A DNA stretch of 64,000 nucleotides from Slackia faecicanis (GTDB taxonomy: Bacteria; Actinomycetota; Coriobacteriia; Coriobacteriales; Eggerthellaceae). Of this stretch, positions 1-7,515 are shown piece after piece. The notes beneath the pieces were generated by a model. The model made no database searches. It saw only the letters and a program-made list of their open reading frames with translations, and had not been told where the DNA came from. Made by a program: the position numbers and the translations under genes. Every line of letters begins with the position of its first letter. The stretch's first letter is position 1. The stretch covers positions 1 to 64,000 of the forward strand of contig NZ_QICB01000003.1 of NCBI RefSeq assembly GCF_003725295.1. Reading direction: 5' to 3'.

Positions 1-127
1 ACGAAGGCGGGCCCACGACGAAGGCGGGCCCACGACGAAGGCGGGCCCACGACGAAGGCGGGCCCACGACGAAGGCGGGCCCACGACGAAGGCGGGCCCA
101 CGACGAAGGCGGGCCCACGACGAAGGC
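1..127. repeat. Tandem array of a 17-bp unit, cut by the window edge
   Basis: Seven exact copies of ACGAAGGCGGGCCCACG run from base 1 to 119, and an eighth partial copy (ACGAAGGC) ends at 127. Each unit carries the palindrome GGGCCC. There are no unique spacers, so this is a simple tandem repeat and not a CRISPR. The partial last copy merges into the left arm of the following terminator. The array probably continues to the left of the window, so the true copy number is unknown. Confidence 0.95.
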
Positions 128-168
128 CCCGGCCGCGATTCAGTTCCTGAATGCGGCCGGGGCCTTTT
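123..168 (+). terminator. Strong intrinsic terminator reading rightward
   Basis: A 14-bp GC-rich stem (bases 123-136 with 153-166) contains a second stem ATTCAG/CTGAAT and ends in TTTTCT. The U-tract is only on the plus strand, so it would stop a gene entering from the left of the window. It faces map and may also limit read-through from the minus strand. Confidence 0.8.
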
Positions 169-189
169 CTATGCGATGACGTACGTATG

Positions 190-966
190 CTAGCCGTTCA
201 CGGGACGCCTGAAATCGGGCTCGGTGGTCAGAACCAGCGGACCGTCTTCGGTGATGGCGACCGTCTTCTCGAAATGGGCGCTCGGTTTGCCGTCGCGCGT
301 GCAGACAAGCCAGCCGTCGGGCATCTGGCGCGTCTTATGCGTGCCCATATTGATCATAGGCTCGATGGCCAGCACCATGCCGGGTTCCAGGAGGATGCCG
401 TGATGACGGCGGCCGTAGTTGGGCACGTTGGGGTCTTCGTGCATGTTGCGGCCAATGCCGTGGCCGACGTATTCGCGCACGACGCCGTAGCCTTCGGCTT
501 CGGCGATGGACTGCACGGCGAAGCCGATATCGCCCAAATGGTTGCCGGGGCGCGCGGCGTCGAGGCCCGCCCACATGCATTTCTCCGTGGTATCGAGCAG
601 CTTCTTCACCTCGGGAGCGACCTTGCCAACCGGGAAGGTCCAGGCGTTGTCGCCCACCCAACCATCCACCGTAGCGCCGGTATCGATGGAGATGATGTCG
701 CCTTCCTTCAAAATGACGTCAGCGGAAGGAATGCCGTGGACGATCTGCTCGTTGACCGATGCGCAGATGCTGCCTGGAAAGCCGCCGTAACCCTTGAATG
801 TAGGAATGCCGCCTTCGAGGCGGATCAGGGTTTCGGCCAAGCGATCCAACTCCAGCGTGGAGACGCCTGGACGCACATGGGAGCCGACCTCGCGCAAAAC
901 CTTCGCGGAGATACGGCCCGCTTCCTTCATGGCTTCGATTTCAGCCGGGGACTTCTTGATAATCAT
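190..966 (-). CDS. map: Methionine aminopeptidase, type I
   Basis: This cytosolic metalloenzyme removes the initiator Met from new proteins. The 258-residue product is the length of a minimal type I enzyme without the N-terminal zinc-finger extension. The pita-bread metal-site motifs are visible in order: SIDTGA, DNAWTF, YVGHGIGRNMHE, AIEPM and FEKTVAI, which supply the expected Asp, Asp, His, Glu and Glu ligands. I chose the ATG at 966 because GAAGGCGAG lies just upstream. The frame stays open to a TTG at 990, but no ribosome site precedes that. The gene lies downstream of rplA on the same strand, separated by a terminator, so it is probably transcribed alone. Confidence 0.95.
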   Translation of the reverse strand: MIIKKSPAEIEAMKEAGRISAKVLREVGSHVRPGVSTLELDRLAETLIRLEGGIPTFKGYGGFPGSICASVNEQIVHGIPSADVILKEGDIISIDTGATVDGWVGDNAWTFPVGKVAPEVKKLLDTTEKCMWAGLDAARPGNHLGDIGFAVQSIAEAEGYGVVREYVGHGIGRNMHEDPNVPNYGRRHHGILLEPGMVLAIEPMINMGTHKTRQMPDGWLVCTRDGKPSAHFEKTVAITEDGPLVLTTEPDFRRPVNG

Positions 967-1080
967 GTACTCGCCTTCTTCTGAATACAATTAAGAGGAG
1001 CCTTCTCGTTCAAGGCCCGTCGCAGTAACGCAGTCAATTCTAGCACACGCGCCCTTACCCACAAGTAACCTTGGGTGAAC

Positions 1081-1110
1081 AAAAAAGACCCGCATAAAGC
1101 GGGTCTTTTC
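1081..1110 (-). terminator. rplA terminator
   Basis: On the minus strand an 11-bp stem (GCGGGTCTTTT pairing with AAAAGACCCGC) with a TTTAT loop runs into six U residues directly after the rplA stop. It closes the ribosomal-protein block and separates it from map. Confidence 0.85.
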
Positions 1111-1130
1111 GAAGTAAGGCTTTGTTTTCG

Positions 1131-1838
1131 CTATTCGGCAGAAGCGAAGTTGCGAGAAACGGAGGGGTCGACGGCAATGCCGGGGCCCATGGTGGAAGAA
1201 ACGGAGATGGACTTGAGGTACTTGCCCTTCGCCGCAGACGGCTTCATGCGAACGATCTCATCGTAGATGGCGCCGTAGTTCTCAGCGAGCTTCTCAGCCT
1301 CGAAGCTGACCTTGCCGATGATGACGTGAGCGATGCCGTAACGGTCGGCACGGTACTCGACCTTGCCGCCCTTGAGCTCGGCGATGGCCTTGGCGACATC
1401 CGGGGTCACGGTGCCGAGCTTGGGGTTCGGCATCAGGCCGCGGGGGCCGAGGATCTTACCGAGACGGCCGACCTTGCCCATCATGTTCGGGGTAGCGACA
1501 GCAGCATCGAAGTCGATGTTGCCGGCCTGGATTTCAGCGACCAGGTCGTCGGAACCGACGATCTCGGCGCCGGCCTCTTTGGCGGCCTCAGCGGCAGCGC
1601 CCTCGGCGAAGACGGCCACGCGGACCTCTTTACCGGAGCCGTTGGGCAGGGAAACCATGCCACGGAGCTGCTGGTCGGCCTGACGGGTGTCGATGCCGAG
1701 ACGGAAGTGGACCTCGACGGTCTCGTCGAACTTGGCGGTGGAAACTTCCTTGACGAGAGCGAGAGCCTCGGCGGGAGCATAAAGCTTGCCGGCTTCGATC
1801 TTCTCAGCGGCGAGCTTCTGGTTCTTGGTGAGTTTCAT
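1131..1838 (-). CDS. rplA: 50S ribosomal protein L1
   Basis: L1 forms the mobile stalk at the ribosomal E site and often represses its own operon by binding mRNA. The 235-residue product has typical family length, begins [17 protein letters not shown] and contains the conserved [15 protein letters not shown] segment. I chose the ATG at 1838, preceded by AAAGGATTC. The frame is open further upstream but has no ribosome site there. It is the last gene of the nusG-rplK-rplA series and lies 60 bases after rplK. L1 autoregulation is known in the family but no L1-binding leader was identified by eye. Confidence 0.97.
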   Translation of the reverse strand: MKLTKNQKLAAEKIEAGKLYAPAEALALVKEVSTAKFDETVEVHFRLGIDTRQADQQLRGMVSLPNGSGKEVRVAVFAEGAAAEAAKEAGAEIVGSDDLVAEIQAGNIDFDAAVATPNMMGKVGRLGKILGPRGLMPNPKLGTVTPDVAKAIAELKGGKVEYRADRYGIAHVIIGKVSFEAEKLAENYGAIYDEIVRMKPSAAKGKYLKSISVSSTMGPGIAVDPSVSRNFASAE

Positions 1839-1898
1839 CAATGAATCCTTTCGTGGTGTTGGCGGGTGGAAGAACCACCCTTCCACATGTCAGGTAGG

Positions 1899-2390
1899 CT
1901 ATTCCTTGCCAGCGAGGATAGCGGCGAGCTTCTTGGAAGGCACGTAGGTCTTCTTCATCTCGCGGCCCTCGATGCGAACGCCCATGGAACGAGCGGTGCC
2001 GGCGACGATTTCCATAGCGGCATCGATGTCGTTAGCGTTCAGGTCGGGGAGCTTGATTTCGGCGATCTCGCGGAGCTGGTCGTTGCTCAGCGTGCCGACA
2101 GCCTTAAGCTGCGGAATGCCGGAGCCGCTCTTGATGCCCAGCTTCTCCTTGATCAGGACAGCCGCCGGAGGGGTCTTGCAGACGAACGTGAAGCTCTTGT
2201 CCTCGTAGACCGTGATCTCGACGGGGATGATGGTGCCGGACTGGTCCTGCGTAGCAGCGTTGAACGCCTGGCAGAACTGCATGATGTTGACACCCTGCGC
2301 ACCGAGCGCGGGACCGACCGGAGGAGCGGGGTTCGCAGCGCCGGCGGGAATTTGCAGCTTAATGAAGCCGCTGACTTTTTTCTCAGCCAT
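1899..2390 (-). CDS. rplK: 50S ribosomal protein L11
   Basis: L11 builds the GTPase-associated centre of the large subunit together with 23S rRNA. The product shows the N-terminal signature [16 protein letters not shown] and the C-terminal RNA-binding domain ending near the GTARSMGV motif. At 163 residues it is about 20 longer than most L11 proteins. The extra part is a basic C-terminal tail (residues about 142-163, containing [16 protein letters not shown]). The gene lies between nusG and rplA, the standard order. Confidence 0.97.
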   Translation of the reverse strand: MAEKKVSGFIKLQIPAGAANPAPPVGPALGAQGVNIMQFCQAFNAATQDQSGTIIPVEITVYEDKSFTFVCKTPPAAVLIKEKLGIKSGSGIPQLKAVGTLSNDQLREIAEIKLPDLNANDIDAAMEIVAGTARSMGVRIEGREMKKTYVPSKKLAAILAGKE

Positions 2391-2483
2391 CTGTCTTCCT
2401 TACCTTACTGAAATTGCTACAACGGCCAACCGTGCGTGAGAAGCCCTGTCCACCCAGGCACGCAGGAGCCGGGAATAATCGAA

Positions 2484-3014
2484 CTAAATCTTAGTCACCT
2501 GGTCGAACGAAAGCTCGACGGGGGTTTCGCGGCCGAAAATGGAAACCATGACCTTGACCTTGCCCGCCTCGGGCAGAACCTCGGAGATGGTGCCGTCGAA
2601 TTCGGCGAGCGGACCGTTGGTGACCTTGACGGACTGGCCGACCTCGAAGGAAGACGTGGTCTTCTTCGGAGCGGCAGCGGAAGTGCGCTTCATGATCTTG
2701 TTGAACTCTTCGCGGGTCAGCGGAGCAGGATTGCCCTGGCTTCCCACGAAGCCCGTCACGCCCGGAGTGTTGCGGACGGCAGCCCAGCTGCGGTCGTCCA
2801 TCTCCATGCGGACCAAAACATATCCGGGGAAAACTTTCTTTTCGCTTTCCACACGACGGCCGCTTTCTTTGATTTCAGTGACCGTCTCGGTCGGAATTTC
2901 GATTCCGAAAACGTTGTTCTCGAGACCCATGGTTTCGATACGGGTTTCGAGATTCTTCTTGACCTTGTTCTCATACCCGGAATAGGTATGGAGCACGTAC
3001 CATTTTTTTGCCAT
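2484..3014 (-). CDS. nusG: Transcription termination/antitermination factor NusG
   Basis: NusG is a universal RNA-polymerase-binding elongation factor that couples to Rho or to the ribosome. The 176-residue product has the NGN domain first ([20 protein letters not shown], with FPGYVLVRM near residue 65) and a C-terminal KOW domain starting at [16 protein letters not shown]. It begins one base after the secE stop, and its ribosome site lies inside the end of secE, so the two are probably translationally coupled. Confidence 0.97.
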   Translation of the reverse strand: MAKKWYVLHTYSGYENKVKKNLETRIETMGLENNVFGIEIPTETVTEIKESGRRVESEKKVFPGYVLVRMEMDDRSWAAVRNTPGVTGFVGSQGNPAPLTREEFNKIMKRTSAAAPKKTTSSFEVGQSVKVTNGPLAEFDGTISEVLPEAGKVKVMVSIFGRETPVELSFDQVTKI

Positions 3015-3015
3015 G

Positions 3016-3390
3016 TTAGAGTCCTGCCCCTATGCCGGAAAGAGCAACGATCAAAGGGGTGACAATCAGATTGTCCAGAACGGCAACAAAGACGCCGAAA
3101 AACACCAAAGCGGCCACGACAACGCCGGACCAACGAAGAACCTCGGATCGAGTAGGCCAGGTAACGCGTTTGAGTTCTGCCTTAACCTCTTTGAAGAACT
3201 TAAAACGCTGTTTTTTAGGCTTGGCCTTCTTAGCATCCGCCTTCTTGGCCTGCTGCTGTTTCGCTGCCTCGGTCTTCTTGGCGGCTTCTTCGGCCGAAAT
3301 GCCCTGAGCCTCGAGCTCGACAGCCTGCGCTTTTTTCGCCTGACGATGAGCGGAGGCTTTGGCTCGCTGCGTTTTAGACTTTTTCGCCAT
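3016..3390 (-). CDS. secE: Preprotein translocase subunit SecE
   Basis: SecE is the small membrane subunit that clamps SecY in the Sec translocon. The C-terminal half holds the signature [18 protein letters not shown], followed by one transmembrane helix (about residues 85-108). The N-terminal ~60 residues are a Lys/Ala/Gln-rich, probably disordered and partly coiled extension. It is a single-helix SecE, as in Gram-positive and actinobacterial lineages. It lies directly upstream of nusG. The leader holds a tandem duplication, annotated separately. Confidence 0.93.
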   Translation of the reverse strand: MAKKSKTQRAKASAHRQAKKAQAVELEAQGISAEEAAKKTEAAKQQQAKKADAKKAKPKKQRFKFFKEVKAELKRVTWPTRSEVLRWSGVVVAALVFFGVFVAVLDNLIVTPLIVALSGIGAGL

Positions 3391-3395
3391 ATTTT

Positions 3396-3436
3396 TTCTT
3401 AATCCCTAAATGCGGTTTCTTAATCCCTTATGCGGT
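3396..3436. repeat. Tandem 20/21-bp duplication in the secE leader
   Basis: TTCTTAATCCCTAAATGCGGT (3396-3416) is followed directly by TTCTTAATCCCTTATGCGGT (3417-3436). On the transcribed strand each copy carries AGGGATTAAGAA, the only Shine-Dalgarno-like stretch upstream of secE, so the duplication doubles the candidate ribosome-binding region. Confidence 0.75.
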
Positions 3437-3483
3437 TTAGTGCGGGACCGCACGATCGCTCTCTAGGATAAATGTCCCTAAAC

Positions 3484-3516
3484 CCAAAACAAGCAGCTCG
3501 CGTTCCAAGCTGCTTG
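3484..3516 (-). terminator. Weak terminator-like hairpin after tRNA-Trp
   Basis: The stem AAGCAGCT/AGCTGCTT (3491-3498 with 3508-3515) has a 9-base loop and is followed on the minus strand by GTTTTGGG. The U-tract is poor, so it may only partly stop transcription between tRNA-Trp and secE. Confidence 0.45.
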
Positions 3517-3523
3517 AACAAGC

Positions 3524-3600
3524 TGGCAGGCCAGGTAGGACTCGAACCCACAACATGCGGTTTTGGAGACCGCCGCTCTGCCAATTGGAGCTACTGGCCT
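3524..3600 (-). tRNA. tRNA-Trp (CCA anticodon)
   Basis: The minus strand folds as a full cloverleaf with acceptor AGGCCAG/CTGGCCT, T loop GTTCGAGTC and anticodon loop CTCCAAA giving CCA. Discriminator G and an encoded CCA end are present (3524-3526). It lies between rpmG and secE, a placement often seen for tRNA-Trp. Confidence 0.95.
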
Positions 3601-3612
3601 GTTTTCCTTACC

Positions 3613-3762
3613 TTATCGAGTTTCCTTGTGCAAGGTGTGCGTGCGGCACCACTTGCAGTACTTCTTCATCTCGATACGATCCGGATTATTCTGCTTGTTC
3701 TTTTTGGTCGTGTAATTGCGGCGCTTGCACTCGGTGCAGGCCAGGGTGACCAACGTACGCAT
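3613..3762 (-). CDS. rpmG: 50S ribosomal protein L33, zinc-binding form
   Basis: This 49-residue ribosomal protein ([19 protein letters not shown]...) was translated by hand from the minus strand. Two CxxC pairs (Cys9/Cys12 and Cys36/Cys39) mark the zinc-ribbon version of L33, the form replaced by a cysteine-free paralog in some bacteria under zinc limitation. It starts at an ATG preceded by GAAGGAGAATTC. It follows tuf and precedes tRNA-Trp and secE, the common order in Gram-positive bacteria. Confidence 0.95.
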   Translation of the reverse strand: MRTLVTLACTECKRRNYTTKKNKQNNPDRIEMKKYCKWCRTHTLHKETR

Positions 3763-3825
3763 GAATTCTCCTTCAAGTTAATCGTTTTGTAGCTTGATGA
3801 TTGTACACATAAGAGCAGACCTTGA

Positions 3826-3857
3826 AGAGAAGAGCCCGCCCGAAAGCGGGCTCTTCA
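3826..3857 (-). terminator. Hairpin between tuf and rpmG
   Basis: The stem AGAGCCCGC/GCGGGCTCT (3831-3839 with 3846-3854) lies just after the tuf stop. On the minus strand it is followed by TCTCTTC, a weak U-tract, so it probably acts as a partial terminator or transcript stabiliser. Confidence 0.6.
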
Positions 3858-3880
3858 TCTAATCATCGTAAATCCAAGAG

Positions 3881-5083
3881 TTATTTGATGATCTTGGTCA
3901 CGCGGCCGGAGCCAACGGTGCGGCCACCCTCGCGGATAGCGAACTTGAGGCCCTCTTCCATTGCGATCGGGTGAATGAGCTCACCGGTGATCGTAACGTT
4001 GTCGCCAGGCATAACCATCTCGGTGCCCTCGGGGAGGTGTGCAACACCGGTAACGTCGGTGGTGCGGAAGTAGAACTGAGGACGATAGCCATCGAAGAAC
4101 GGGGTGTGACGGCCGCCCTCATCCTTGGTGAGGATGTAGACCTGGCCCTCGAACTCGGTGTGCGGGGTAACGCTACCGGGCTTGCAGAGAACCTGGCCGC
4201 GGACGATGTCCTCGCGCTTCACGCCACGGAGCAGGCAGCCGATGTTGTCGCCAGCCTGAGCCTCGTCGAGCAGCTTGCGGAACATCTCGATACCAGTGCA
4301 GACCGTGTTGGTGGTCTCACGGATACCGACGATCTCCAGCGGGTCGTTGACATGCAGAACGCCACGCTCGACACGACCGGTAGCAACGGTACCACGGCCG
4401 GTGATGGTCATGGTGTCCTCGACAGCCATCAGGAAGGGCTTGTCGGTCATACGCTCGGGGGTCGGGATGTACGCGTCAACAGCGTCCATGAGCTCCCAGA
4501 CCTTCTCCTGCCACTCTTTGTCGCCCTCGAGGGCCTTCAGCGCGGAACCGCGGATAATCGGGGTGTCGTCTCCGGGGAACTCGTAGGAGCTGAGGAGGTC
4601 GCGGACCTCCATCTCGACGAGCTCGAGGAGCTCCTCGTCGTCGACCATGTCGCACTTGTTCAGGAAGACGACGATGTAGGGAACGCCAACCTGACGGGCC
4701 AGCAGGATGTGCTCACGGGTCTGAGCCATCGGGCCGTCGGTAGCAGCGATAACCAGAATAGCGCCGTCCATCTGGGCAGCACCGGTGATCATGTTCTTGA
4801 CGTAGTCAGCGTGACCGGGGCAGTCAACGTGAGCGTAGTGACGGGCATCGGTCTCGTACTCGATGTGAGCAATGGAGATGGTGATGCCGCGCTCGCGCTC
4901 CTCGGGAGCCTTGTCGATGTTCTCGAAGGCGGTGAAGTCTGCGTGGGCGGTGCCGTGGGAACCGTCGTTGTCAGACAGGGTCTTGGAGATAGCAGCCGTC
5001 AAGGTGGTCTTACCATGGTCAACGTGGCCGATGGTACCGATGTTCACATGCGGCTTGCTGCGCTCGAACTTCTCCTTAGCCAT
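3881..5083 (-). CDS. tuf: Elongation factor Tu
   Basis: EF-Tu is the GTPase that delivers aminoacyl-tRNA to the ribosome. The 400-residue product has typical length. Its G motifs are in order: GHVDHGKT near residue 18, DCPGH near 84 and NKCD near 139. Domains II and III follow and end in [15 protein letters not shown] chose the ATG at 5083, preceded by the strong site AAGAGGAGGAAT. The frame remains open about 40 codons upstream across the tRNA-Met region, which is not coding. It is transcribed behind three tRNA genes, like the tRNA-tufB arrangement of enterobacteria. Confidence 0.98.
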   Translation of the reverse strand: MAKEKFERSKPHVNIGTIGHVDHGKTTLTAAISKTLSDNDGSHGTAHADFTAFENIDKAPEERERGITISIAHIEYETDARHYAHVDCPGHADYVKNMITGAAQMDGAILVIAATDGPMAQTREHILLARQVGVPYIVVFLNKCDMVDDEELLELVEMEVRDLLSSYEFPGDDTPIIRGSALKALEGDKEWQEKVWELMDAVDAYIPTPERMTDKPFLMAVEDTMTITGRGTVATGRVERGVLHVNDPLEIVGIRETTNTVCTGIEMFRKLLDEAQAGDNIGCLLRGVKREDIVRGQVLCKPGSVTPHTEFEGQVYILTKDEGGRHTPFFDGYRPQFYFRTTDVTGVAHLPEGTEMVMPGDNVTITGELIHPIAMEEGLKFAIREGGRTVGSGRVTKIIK

Positions 5084-5167
5084 TATTCCTCCTCTTGGAA
5101 TGGTCTTACGACCAAATACTAACGTGATAAAAGACACGCGCCGTAAAGGCGCGTGCAAAAATACAAA

Positions 5168-5244
5168 TGGTAGCGGTGACTGGATTCGAACCAGTGACGC
5201 CACGGGTATGAACCGTGTGCTCTAACCAACTGAGCTACACCGCC
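5168..5244 (-). tRNA. tRNA-Met (CAT anticodon, elongator-like)
   Basis: The cloverleaf runs GGCGGTGTAGCTCAG to CACCGCTACCA on the minus strand. The anticodon loop GGTTCATACC gives CAT. The acceptor ends in a G-U pair and the CCA is encoded. The first acceptor pair is not the C-A mismatch of bacterial initiators, so I read it as elongator tRNA-Met, although tRNA-Ile2 also carries a CAT anticodon and cannot be fully excluded by eye. Confidence 0.88.
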
Positions 5245-5292
5245 GTATATACTAACGGAACCTATTATTGATAAGCTCCATTCGTAGTAAAA

Positions 5293-5368
5293 TGGAGCCC
5301 GCGACCGGACTTGAACCGGTGACCTCTTCGTTACCAACGAAGTGCTCTACCTACTGAGCTACACGGGC
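5293..5368 (-). tRNA. tRNA-Thr (GGT anticodon)
   Basis: The minus strand folds with acceptor GCCCGTG/CGCGGGC, a T arm with GTTCAAGTC, anticodon stem CTTCGTT/AACGAAG with anticodon GGT, and an encoded CCA. It is the middle gene of the tRNA-Tyr, Thr, Met series upstream of tuf. Confidence 0.95.
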
Positions 5369-5372
5369 GAAC

Positions 5373-5457
5373 TGGTGGGCGCGCTAGGATTCGAACCTAG
5401 GTAAGCATAGCTAACGGGTTTACAGCCCGTCCCCTTTAACCACTCGGGCACACGCCC
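5373..5457 (-). tRNA. tRNA-Tyr (GTA anticodon)
   Basis: This 85-base class II tRNA has acceptor GGGCGTG/CGCGCCC, anticodon stem ACGGGCT with anticodon GTA, a long variable arm and an encoded CCA. Its 3' end is 4 bases from tRNA-Thr, so the two are co-transcribed. It is first in the tRNA-tuf operon. Confidence 0.95.
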
Positions 5458-5545
5458 AGTTCATCAAGGTGCTCGATGCGATATGTGTACTTATCAAGCT
5501 GCGGTTCGCGTTGCGGTTTTCGTTTCCGTGCCGCGAACGAAGTGC

Positions 5546-5574
5546 ATAATACGCTAGCCGCAAAAGCGTGTCAA
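5546..5574 (-). promoter_or_regulatory. Near-consensus sigma-A promoter of the tRNA-tuf operon
   Basis: On the minus strand TTGACA (5574-5569) and TATTAT (5551-5546) are separated by exactly 17 bases. It lies about 90 bases upstream of tRNA-Tyr and points at the whole tRNA-tuf-rpmG-secE-nusG block. It is the strongest promoter match in the window, as expected for stable RNA and EF-Tu. Confidence 0.85.
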
Positions 5575-5671
5575 CACTCTACACGCGGCCGGGCGTATCC
5601 ATTCTCTAGCACCCCATTTCTCGGCATCTACCTGGTATTTTTCTTACACTGAATGTCAAATCCAGCCCATA

Positions 5672-5707
5672 TTCGCCAAACTTCGCCAAAAAAAATTTTT
5701 TGGCGAA
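5672..5707. repeat. Repeated TTCGCCAAA word and perfect 26-bp palindrome
   Basis: TTCGCCAAA occurs at 5672-5680 and again at 5682-5690. The second copy begins a palindrome in which TTCGCC, eight A, six T and GGCGAA face each other (5682-5707). Placed beside the putP terminator, it could be a bidirectional terminator or an operator; nothing decides between them. Confidence 0.6.
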
Positions 5708-5742
5708 ATAAAAAAATACGGGGTGATTTCCACCCCGTATTC
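5708..5742 (-). terminator. putP terminator
   Basis: The stem ATACGGGGTG/CACCCCGTAT (5716-5725 with 5731-5740) is followed on the minus strand by a run of seven U residues. It lies about 70 bases downstream of the putP stop. Confidence 0.85.
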
Positions 5743-5814
5743 CTTATTCGGCTTCGAAAAATTTCGTTCGAAACAAGCGCGAAGCCGTCGTTTCTTTTTT
5801 CGCACGGACGCGTT

Positions 5815-7383
5815 TTACACGTCGGCGTCCATATAGCGGTCGAATTCGTCAGTGACTTCTTTCGAAGGCTTCTCGGTCAGAAGAGAAACCACCACGATCG
5901 CGATCAACGCGAAGATAAATCCGGGCAAAAGCTCATAGACCGCGAAGATTCCGCCGAGCTGCTTGATGAAAAGATTCCACGCGATGACGGTGACGGCGCC
6001 CGTGATCATGCCCGCAAGCGCGCCCTGGCGGTTCGTACGGCGCCAATAAAGGCTGCACAGCATCAACGGACCGAAGCTCGCGCCGAAGCCCGCCCATGCA
6101 TACGACACCACTTGGAAGATCGACGAGTTCTGGTCGAGCGCGATCAGGATGCCGAAAATAAGGATGACCGTCAGAGCCACGCGCGAAACGAACATGGTCT
6201 GCGCCTCGGTGGCGTTCTTGTTGATCAAGCCCTTATATAGGTTCTGCGCGATGGCCGATCCCGCGATCAACAGGTAGCTCGAAGACGAAGACATGGTGGC
6301 CGCGAAGATGCCCGACACCACCAAGCCGCACGCGAACGACGGAAGCATGATCTGCGCCAGCACGACGAACACCGATTCGGCGCTCGACGCCGTGAGAAAC
6401 GCCGTCGGAATGGCGGCGCGGCCCACCAGGCCGATGCACACGGCGCTTGCCAGCGAGACGACCACCCACACGACAGCGATGATGCGGCTCTTCTTGATTT
6501 CCTTGGAGTGGCGCACGCTCATGAAGCGCACGAGCACCTGGGGCATACCGAAGTAGCCGAGGCCCCACGCCAGGCAGCTGACGATGGTGATGATGCCGGA
6601 GCCGTAGACCACGGCCTCGCCGAACACGGGCAGGCCGCCTTCCACGACCTGGTTGCCCGTCGCGTCGAGGACCGGGGACGCCTGATGCGTCGCGGAGAGG
6701 AATCCGGGGATGGACTGCAGGAAGGCGACCGTGTTGTCGACGCCGCCCGCCATGGCGACGCTGCCCACGAACACCACCACGAGCGCGCAGACCATGATCG
6801 TGCCCTGGATCAGGTCGGTGGTGCACACCGACAGATAGCCGCCGACGAAGGTGTAGACGAACACCACCAAAGCGCCCAGGATCATCATCGTGGTGTAGTC
6901 GAGCCCGAACAGCGTGGCGAAAAGCTTGCCGCACGTCACGAAGCAGCTGCCGCAGTAGATGCAGAAGAACAGCAGGATGATCAACGCGGCGACGCTCATC
7001 AGGACGCGCTTGTTGTCATGGAAGCGGTTGCTGAAGAAGTCGGGCAGCGTGATGGCGTTGCCCGCCACTTCGGAGTACTTGCGCAGACGCTTGGCGACGA
7101 ACTTCCAATTCAGATACGTGCCGATGGCAAGACCGATCGCCGTCCACATGGCGTCGGAGGCGCCGGTGAAATACGCGATGCCGGGAAGGCCCATCAGCAG
7201 CCAGCCCGACATGTCCGACGCCTCGGCGGACAACGCCGTCAGCCACGGGCCGAGGCCTCGGCCTCCCAGAAAATAGTTCTCAGAACTTGCGTTCGACTTT
7301 TTCAGATAGAAAAAGCCCACCGCAAGCACGACGACGAAGTACAGGGCCATCGCAAGAACAACTTGGATGTCGTCTACAGACAT
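5815..7383 (-). CDS. putP: Sodium/proline symporter, SSS family
   Basis: This inner-membrane sodium-coupled transporter most likely imports proline. The 522-residue product has about 13 hydrophobic segments starting at DIQVVLAMALYFVVVLAVGF. The PutP-like signature YFLGGRGLGPWLTALSAEASDMSG near residue 40 and the later segment GIFAATMSSSSSYLLIAGSA match the sodium and substrate site region of the family. I chose the ATG at 7383, preceded by GAGGAGGGACG. It is divergent from an aspartate aminotransferase gene. A TATAAT at 7422-7427 (minus strand) may be its -10 element, with no clear -35. Substrate assignment rests on family resemblance only. Confidence 0.88.
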   Translation of the reverse strand: MSVDDIQVVLAMALYFVVVLAVGFFYLKKSNASSENYFLGGRGLGPWLTALSAEASDMSGWLLMGLPGIAYFTGASDAMWTAIGLAIGTYLNWKFVAKRLRKYSEVAGNAITLPDFFSNRFHDNKRVLMSVAALIILLFFCIYCGSCFVTCGKLFATLFGLDYTTMMILGALVVFVYTFVGGYLSVCTTDLIQGTIMVCALVVVFVGSVAMAGGVDNTVAFLQSIPGFLSATHQASPVLDATGNQVVEGGLPVFGEAVVYGSGIITIVSCLAWGLGYFGMPQVLVRFMSVRHSKEIKKSRIIAVVWVVVSLASAVCIGLVGRAAIPTAFLTASSAESVFVVLAQIMLPSFACGLVVSGIFAATMSSSSSYLLIAGSAIAQNLYKGLINKNATEAQTMFVSRVALTVILIFGILIALDQNSSIFQVVSYAWAGFGASFGPLMLCSLYWRRTNRQGALAGMITGAVTVIAWNLFIKQLGGIFAVYELLPGFIFALIAIVVVSLLTEKPSKEVTDEFDRYMDADV

Positions 7384-7515
7384 CGTCCCTCCTCTCATGA
7401 TTAGAACAAAAGCAATTGCCGATTATACGGTAAAGTAAGGCCGCAAAGACACGGGGTGCTTTATGACGCTAAAGCGCTTCCCCCGAACGGCAACCGAATC
7501 TAAAGGAGGAGACGA

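Larger units (their letters stand above)
5458..5814. other. Intergenic stretch between tRNA-Tyr and putP
   Basis: No coding sequence was found here. It holds the promoter of the tRNA-tuf operon (5546-5574), a perfect AT-centred palindrome (5682-5707) and the putP terminator (5708-5742), all annotated separately. The part from 5580 to 5670 shows nothing recognisable. Confidence 0.7.

Noticed and set aside
1-127. CRISPR-like array
   Set aside because: The repeats are contiguous with no unique spacers, and the unit is only 17 bp, so it is a plain tandem repeat.
5293-5457. tRNA-Tyr as tRNA-Ser or tRNA-Leu because of the long variable arm
   Set aside because: The anticodon loop reads GTA, which specifies Tyr, and bacterial tRNA-Tyr is also class II.
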